From positions 4,490,347 to 4,554,346 of the forward strand of contig JAKOON010000014.1 of NCBI GenBank assembly GCA_022577435.1: 64,000 bases of DNA. The letters are read 5' to 3'. A program made the translations under genes and the position numbers. Under the pieces are notes generated by a model that had not been told where the DNA came from, made no database searches, and worked only from the letters and a program-made list of their open reading frames with translations. The stretch comes from Embiotoca jacksoni (lineage: Eukaryota; Chordata; Actinopteri; Embiotocidae). Of the stretch, positions 62,633-64,000 are shown piece by piece. How positions within the stretch are numbered: the first letter of the stretch is position 1; each line of letters begins with the position of its first letter.

Positions 62633-63873
62633 CATATAAACAGAACCCTCACTCAGACCAAACAAAAAAAAAGAAGCTGTCCATCCTCCAGTTGAAATCT
62701 GCGTGTGTGATATCAATGAAAACCCTCCCTGTGGAGAAAACATCACGTATTTTATCCACCACCGCCGTGGTGACAGGGAGTCTACGGAGAGTCCGACTCT
62801 GCCGAAGCGTTCTGACATGTCTGCTGCTTCCTGTGAAGATCGTCTTGTGACTCCGAGTGGTTTTGTCAAGATGTGAAGAGCGGCGGGCTGATTTTTTTTT
62901 TTTTTTTTAATCCTCGCATACAGGAAATTTGTCAGCGTACTCGGCGTCCAGGTGGGCGCGACTGTTCGAGTGTCGGATCCACTCAGTTTCCGCTCCACTC
63001 ACGGCCGTGGCTTTTAATTTGTGTGTTCTTGTGTTTCTGCTTTCGTTTACGATCAGTGTAAGTGTGAGATCTTGAGAGTGGGGGCATTTTGGAAAGAGTT
63101 CCAAGGCTTCCGTGAAATCAGACGTGTGGCGGTGGTTCGGAGGTCCGAGGGCAGGCTCGTACAGCTCTCCGTGTTATTATAATGAATCAGTCGGTGATAG
63201 AATCGGAAACCATGTTTCCATGGTATTCCTGTTGAGATCATCATTTTTGGTTGTTTTATTGGTTCTTTCTCTCCTTACTTCATTTAGCCTTTCTTTATCC
63301 TATTTTGCACCTCTTTGTCTATCTTGCACTGTATATCTGTATTGTAATTTTGACTTGTGTTTTTATTATCTATATAACTCCCATTATTAATACTTTTTAT
63401 TATCTCCTATATATGTACCATTTTCTGTAAGTTTGAAAATAATAGAAATAGATCATTGATTGTGGCTCTACCCAAAACTGATCACCAACCTTTACATAAC
63501 TTTAAAAACGTTATCATTCAGAAACAGCAGTGAACGTGGCTCTAATTACGTAAAGAGTGTTTATAATGTTATTGGTAAAAACGATTAAAAAAATCTCTAC
63601 TACGGTGTCAGAGTTACTAAAAGATCTGACAAACAGGCTACTTCAGAATCTTTTGTTTGTTTGTTTATACGATTGAAATTTGGCCGTTTGATGTGAATCA
63701 AATAAAAAATTTTAAAAAAAGTGAACAAAGTCAACTTTTCTGCCAAAGATCCAATTACAGAACACAAACTGTGGGCGTAAATAAGAACGCTCTTCCGTAT
63801 TTGCTCTCCTTCTCGTTCAAACATGAGAAGTCGTGATCACTAACAGAGCTGTCCCGCTTCTGTGTCTTCCCAG

Positions 63874-63997
63874 GCTGGAGTCCCCCACTCGCTCTCTGCT
63901 GATGGAGGCCCCGAAAGGCATCCAGATCCTGGCCGAGGCCGGAGACATCCAGGCCATCTGCAGGAACGAGCTGCGACTGGAGTCCAAAGACGGAGAG
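63874..63997 (+). CDS. sgcd: delta-sarcoglycan exon 7 (family numbering)
   Basis: This 124-nt exon enters in phase 2, completing the arginine codon of exon 6. It reads LESPTRSLLMEAPKGIQILA, then EAGDIQAICRNELRLESKDG and E. It follows the acceptor TGTGTCTTCCCAG. The window ends in GTA right after the GAG codon. I take this as the start of the donor, because the family exon is 124 nt long as I recall it and GAG then ends in phase 0. LESPTRSL-MEAPKG is a hallmark of the family. The C-terminal part with the disulfide-forming cysteine cluster must lie in a later exon outside the window. If the GTA were coding instead, the exon would continue with valine. Confidence 0.93.
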
Positions 63998-64000
63998 GTA

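Larger units (their letters stand above)
50786..63873 (+). other. sgcd: sgcd intron 6
   Basis: This 13.1 kb phase-2 intron runs from the donor GTGAGT to the acceptor CTGTGTCTTCCCAG. It contains an exact 173-bp tandem duplication (52008-52355), a cluster of low-complexity tracts (53896-54487), a mariner MITE (54866-55358), and a pair of related dispersed repeats (57985-58330 and 60125-60760), the second interrupted by a hAT end. It also holds a long TG repeat at 62.5 kb. No nested gene was recognised. Confidence 0.85.

Noticed and set aside
62522..62998. 158-codon minus-strand frame
   Set aside because: About a third of it is the translated TG microsatellite (alternating H and T). The rest shows no similarity.
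1..64000. CRISPR arrays, operons, ribosome binding sites, phage or viral genes
   Set aside because: None present. The split gene structure, GT/AG introns and repeats show vertebrate DNA.

Overview
This window is vertebrate nuclear DNA, almost certainly from a teleost fish (a percomorph-type repeat content is my inference). It lies inside one large plus-strand gene, delta-sarcoglycan (sgcd). Five coding exons are visible at 3594-3695, 11615-11702, 13962-14081, 50713-50785 and 63874-63997. Each has canonical AG/GT splice borders (the last GT is cut by the window edge), and they join in one frame to give 169 codons (507 nt). Their sizes (102, 88, 120, 73, 124 nt) and phases match what I remember of exons 3-7 in the mammalian gamma/delta/zeta-sarcoglycan family. 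The peptide is closest to delta. The start codon, the transmembrane segment and the C-terminal cysteine cluster lie outside the window.

Layout: 1-3593 is the end of the upstream intron. 3696-11614 is a 7.9 kb intron and 11703-13961 a 2.3 kb intron. 14082-50712 is a 36.6 kb intron, more than half of the window. 50786-63873 is a 13.1 kb intron. The introns hold decayed mobile elements: the 3' end of a LINE reverse-transcriptase ORF at 4.9-5.2 kb, a Penelope-like tail at 29.0-29.3 kb, a long-TIR DNA transposon at 33.2-33.8 kb, hAT-type ends at 30.6, 31.4, 36.0-36.4 and 60.5 kb, and two mariner-family relics at 18.8 and 54.9 kb. There are also several fish-type dispersed repeats, many long (CA/TG)n tracts, and strand-asymmetric purine or pyrimidine tracts.

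I found no second confident protein-coding gene, no RNA gene, and nothing prokaryotic or viral. The long ORFs elsewhere are low-complexity or chance frames. The observations most worth checking are an exact 173-bp tandem duplication (52008-52355), a perfect 13-bp-stem hairpin 115 bp before exon 5, a CpG-dense block at 39.6-40.1 kb deep in the largest intron, a MEF2/E-box cluster at 26.9 kb, and an unexplained stretch of spliceable-looking open frames at 25.4-26.1 kb.

Functionally there is one product. Delta-sarcoglycan is a type II membrane glycoprotein of the dystrophin-associated sarcoglycan complex in striated and smooth muscle. The exons here encode the middle of its extracellular domain.
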